From Rhizobium esperanzae (lineage in GTDB: Bacteria > Pseudomonadota > Alphaproteobacteria > Rhizobiales > Rhizobiaceae), in assembly GCF_014197615.1 (NCBI RefSeq), contig NZ_JACIFY010000024.1, forward strand, positions 21,724 to 85,723: 64,000 nt of DNA, read 5' to 3'. The notes under the pieces are model-generated. The model worked only from the letters and a program-made list of their open reading frames with translations. It did not search any database and had not been told where the DNA came from. Within the stretch, counting starts at the first letter, position 1. Each line of letters opens with the position of its first letter. Made by a program: the position numbers and the translations under genes. Below are positions 61,430-64,000 of this stretch, piece by piece.

Positions 61430-62437
61430 ATGACCAACCCCGTCACCGTCGAAGTCACCCGTGGCCTGCTCGTCGAAAGCCGCCATCGCGGCGCGGTGGC
61501 GGTCGTCGATGGTGATGGCAAGCTCGTCTTCTCGCTCGGCGACATCGACGCCGCCGTTTTCCCGCGCTCGGCCTGCAAGGCGATGCAGGCGCTGCCGCTG
61601 GTGGAAAGCGGTGCGGCCGACGCCTATGGTTTCGGCGACAAGGAGCTGGCGCTCGCCTGTGCCTCGCATAATGGCGAGGAAGCGCATGTGGCGCTTGCCG
61701 CTTCCATGCTCGCGCGTGCCGGCCGGAATGCCGGGGCGCTGGAATGCGGCGCCCACTGGTCGATGAGCCAGAAGGTCCTGATCCAGCAGGCCCGTACGCT
61801 CGATGCGCCGACCGCGCTGCACAACAATTGCTCGGGAAAACATGCCGGCTTCATCTGCGCCTGCTGCCATGGGGATATCGATCCCAAGGGTTATGTCGGT
61901 TACGAGCATCCTCTGCAGGTCGAAATCCGCGCGGCGATCGAAGGCCTGACCGGCGCCGTGCTCGGCGCTGCGAGCTGCGGCACCGATGGCTGCTCGATTC
62001 CGACCTATGCCGTGCCTCTGCGCAGCCTGGCCCACGGCTTCGCCAAAATGGCGACCGGGGCCGGCCTGGAACCCTTGCGCGCCAGGGCATCCCGCCGGCT
62101 GATCGAGGCCTGCATGGCCGAGCCTTTTTATGTCGCGGGAACCGGACGCGCCTGTACGGCGCTGATGCAGATCGCCCCCAACCGCATCTTCGTCAAGACG
62201 GGCGCCGAGGGCGTCTTTTGCGCGGCGATCCCGGAAAAGGGCATCGCCATTGCGCTGAAATGCGAGGACGGCACCACCCGCGCCGCTGAAGCCATGGTGG
62301 CCGCCACACTCGCCCGCTTCTTCGAGACGGAGAGCGAGGTGCATGAAGCCCTGATGGGCTTTGCCGCCACCTCGATGCACAATTGGAACGGCATCCATGT
62401 CGGCGATATCAGGGTGACCTCCGCCCTGACCGCATGA
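61430..62437 (+). CDS. Rhizobial-type (class 3) L-asparaginase
   Basis: 335 residues, unlike the classical bacterial asparaginases but like the Rhizobium etli enzymes ReAIV/ReAV. The Ser-Lys tandem is in FPRSACKAMQ (near residue 45-50), the Cys-Lys pair in HNNCSGKHAGF, the second Cys in GAASCGTDGCSIP and a later Lys in FVKTGAEGVF. It hydrolyses asparagine to aspartate and ammonia in the cytoplasm. The neighbouring DeoR gene converges on it. Whether it is the constitutive or inducible type cannot be told. Confidence 0.87.
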   Translation: MTNPVTVEVTRGLLVESRHRGAVAVVDGDGKLVFSLGDIDAAVFPRSACKAMQALPLVESGAADAYGFGDKELALACASHNGEEAHVALAASMLARAGRNAGALECGAHWSMSQKVLIQQARTLDAPTALHNNCSGKHAGFICACCHGDIDPKGYVGYEHPLQVEIRAAIEGLTGAVLGAASCGTDGCSIPTYAVPLRSLAHGFAKMATGAGLEPLRARASRRLIEACMAEPFYVAGTGRACTALMQIAPNRIFVKTGAEGVFCAAIPEKGIAIALKCEDGTTRAAEAMVAATLARFFETESEVHEALMGFAATSMHNWNGIHVGDIRVTSALTA

Positions 62438-62503
62438 GCCGGCGCGCATGTCGCGTGAGCATGCTCCCCGGACACCGCAAGGGCAGGGCAGGCCGCAGGT
62501 CGA

Positions 62504-63259
62504 TCACGCCACGGCGATGGTGCCGTTGAGGTCGCGATAGGGCTTCAGCCGCTCGGCCGGCATATCATCCGGCACGATCAGTCCCGCCACTTCGGAAATG
62601 CCGAGCACCGGGCAGGGCGAGACGAGGTCGAATTTTTCCTCCGTCAGCAGCACATGCGTTTCGGCCGAGCAGCGGGCGATATGGCGCTTGATTGCCGCCT
62701 CCTCGAAATCGCCGGTGGAAAGCCCATGCACGGGATGGGCGGCGGTGACGCCGAGGAAGAACAGGTCGGGGCGCAGCTGCGAGATTGCCGCCATCGCGGC
62801 TGCCCCCGTCGCCACCATCGAATGTTTGTAGAGCCGACCGCCGGCCAGGATCACCTCGGCGGTCGGATGGTGCTCCAGTTCGGCGGCGATCGTCGGGCTG
62901 TGGGTCGCAACTGTCAGCGGCATGTCGCGCGGCAAGTGCCTGGCGATCTCCGCTGTCGTCGTGCCGCCGTCGAGAAAGATCATCTGCCCCGGCCTGACCA
63001 TCGCCGCAGCTTTGGCCCCGAGCCGCGCCTTGATCTGCGATGAAACGCTGCGTCGCGCCGAAAAATCCGGCAGCTCCGGCGAAAGCGGCATGGCCCCGCC
63101 ATGCACCCGTTTCAGCAATCCTTCCGCTGCCATTTCCCTGAGGTCACGCCGGATCGTGTCTTCCGAAAGGGAAAAATCCTCGGCGACGCGTTTGGCGATC
63201 ACCTGGCCGTTCTGGCGCAGGATATCGAGAATGAGGGCCTTGCGTTGCGTCGTCAGCAT
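62504..63259 (-). CDS. DeoR-family transcriptional regulator
   Basis: 251 residues from ATG 63259 (MLTTQRKALI...), with GGAGAG upstream. The HTH is LDILRQNGQVIAKRVAEDFS, then LSEDTIRRDLREMAAEGLLK. The sensor has IFLDGGTTTAEIARHLP and ILAGGRLYKHSMVATGAAAM. It responds to a phosphorylated sugar or a related metabolite in this family. It is divergent from the DUF4406 gene (124 bp between), which may be its target. Confidence 0.86.
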   Translation of the reverse strand: MLTTQRKALILDILRQNGQVIAKRVAEDFSLSEDTIRRDLREMAAEGLLKRVHGGAMPLSPELPDFSARRSVSSQIKARLGAKAAAMVRPGQMIFLDGGTTTAEIARHLPRDMPLTVATHSPTIAAELEHHPTAEVILAGGRLYKHSMVATGAAAMAAISQLRPDLFFLGVTAAHPVHGLSTGDFEEAAIKRHIARCSAETHVLLTEEKFDLVSPCPVLGISEVAGLIVPDDMPAERLKPYRDLNGTIAVA

Positions 63260-63383
63260 CGTCTCTCCGCACGAAATTAAACGATATGTCGCAAACTTGC
63301 ACGAATAGACTCGACATTCAAGAAATATCATGCATTTTCGTGAAATCCCGTGCATGACGCCCGGGAGAGCGATGGAGTGGATC

Positions 63384-63740
63384 ATGTTGATTTTGATTGC
63401 CGGGCCCTATCGGTCCGGAACGGGCGACGACCCGGAAAAGATGACCGCCAACCTGAAACGGCTGGAAGAGCCCTCGCACAGGCTGTTTGCGGCCGGCCAC
63501 GTGCCGATGATCGGCGAATGGGTGGCGCTGCCGATCTGGCATGCCGCCGGCGGCAAGTCGGTCGGCGATGCGCTTTACGAAGAAATCTTCCACCCGGTCG
63601 CCGGCCGGCTGCTGCAGCTCTGCGAGGGCGTACTGCGCTTGGCCGGCGACTCCAAGGGCGCCGACAACGACGTGCGCATCGCCAGGGAACGCGGCATCCC
63701 GGTCTGGCACCGGCTGGAGGATGTGCCGGGCTGCGGGTGA
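63384..63740 (+). CDS. DUF4406-like (nucleoside deoxyribosyltransferase fold) protein
   Basis: 118 residues from ATG 63384, with GGAG seven bases before it. The start LILIAGPYRSGTGDDPEKMT resembles the nucleoside 2-deoxyribosyltransferase fold, as does GHVPMIGEWVALPIW, and the end is DNDVRIARERGIPVWHRLED. The catalytic Glu of true transferases is not certain. DUF4406 proteins are found in phages and bacteria with unproved function. A possible link with the divergent DeoR regulator is inferred. Confidence 0.72.
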   Translation: MLILIAGPYRSGTGDDPEKMTANLKRLEEPSHRLFAAGHVPMIGEWVALPIWHAAGGKSVGDALYEEIFHPVAGRLLQLCEGVLRLAGDSKGADNDVRIARERGIPVWHRLEDVPGCG

Positions 63741-63759
63741 GTGACGGTGCGGATCCAAA

Positions 63760-63925
63760 ACCCCTCCCCACAAGTGGGAGGGGCTAGGCTGCGTGCCCCG
63801 CCAGTGACTAAAGGGAGAGGTGTTGCTGGCTGTTACCGTTCGACGGATTGGCTGCGATGGAGGGGTTACGTGAAGCGGTGCGGCACGTTAGCCCCTCCCC
63901 CTTGTGGGCAGGGGAATCGCATATG
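63760..63925. repeat. Long inverted repeat
   Basis: CCCCTCCCCACAAGTGGGAG and GCCCCTCCCCCTTGTGGGCA enclose about 105 bases. It is the same element type as at 53826-53986. Confidence 0.65.
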
Positions 63926-63991
63926 GCGAGTAAGCAGTTGTTTTATTGCGTCAAATAGATTCAAGGACTCTCCGTTGATTTGGAGGTTGCG

Positions 63992-64000
63992 ATGGATCGA
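63992..64000 (+). CDS. Probable gene start cut by the window end
   Basis: TTGGAGGTTGCG precedes ATG 63992, giving a good ribosome binding site with correct spacing. Only three codons (MDR) are visible, so nothing can be said of the product. Confidence 0.35.

Overview
The window looks like chromosome of a fast-growing Rhizobium (leguminosarum/etli type). The evidence is high GC coding with frequent GTG/TTG starts, a betI-betB-betA choline-to-betaine set, an APS-reductase type cysH with cysD and cysN, a rhizobial type L-asparaginase, and many copies of palindromic intergenic elements. No rRNA, tRNA or CRISPR was seen.

Layout. (1) 1-11.8 kb is chromosomal accessory DNA. It holds a frameshifted SUKH-like immunity gene, a 5'-truncated nucleotidyltransferase, an ArsR/SDR divergent pair, an adenylate cyclase with TPRs, an EF-G paralogue with an altered GTPase site, three hydrolases, a small secreted protein and a YidB-like protein. 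(2) 11.9-12.85 kb carries about 340-bp tandem units built around palindromes; the last is a 140-bp inverted repeat next to the first phage gene. (3) 12.86-34.08 kb is a short-tailed (podovirus-like) morphogenesis and lysis module: head-spike base, terminase, portal, scaffold, capsid, tail accessory proteins, muralytic virion protein, tail fibre, holin, endolysin, nested spanins and a possible receptor-modifying protein. Two lower-GC acyltransferase genes sit between fibre and holin as probable conversion cargo. There is no integrase, repressor or replication gene. (4) 34.1-40.2 kb is a scrambled flank: an IS3 remnant, a second broken o-spanin, a gene of unknown function, a coiled-coil membrane protein, a two-gene unit with an SDH-type Clp-fold protease, and several tiny genes.

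(5) 40.3-64 kb is ordinary chromosome: a Do/HtrA protease, a LacI regulator, a quinone reductase divergent from a LysR regulator, a class A penicillin-binding protein, cysH-cysD-cysN divergent from an Rrf2 regulator, betI-betB-betA with a palindromic operator, an HdeD-like protein, an orphan ParD antitoxin, an EAL-GGDEF protein, a second quinone reductase, a methyltransferase, asparaginase, a DeoR regulator and a DUF4406 protein.

The most notable points are the integrase-less phage module headed by a gene-transfer-agent type spike-base protein, its acyltransferase cargo with a hairpin over the ribosome binding site, the decayed tandem duplication inside the tail genes, the protease pair beside the module, and a promoter/operator arrangement suggesting Rrf2 control of sulfate assimilation.
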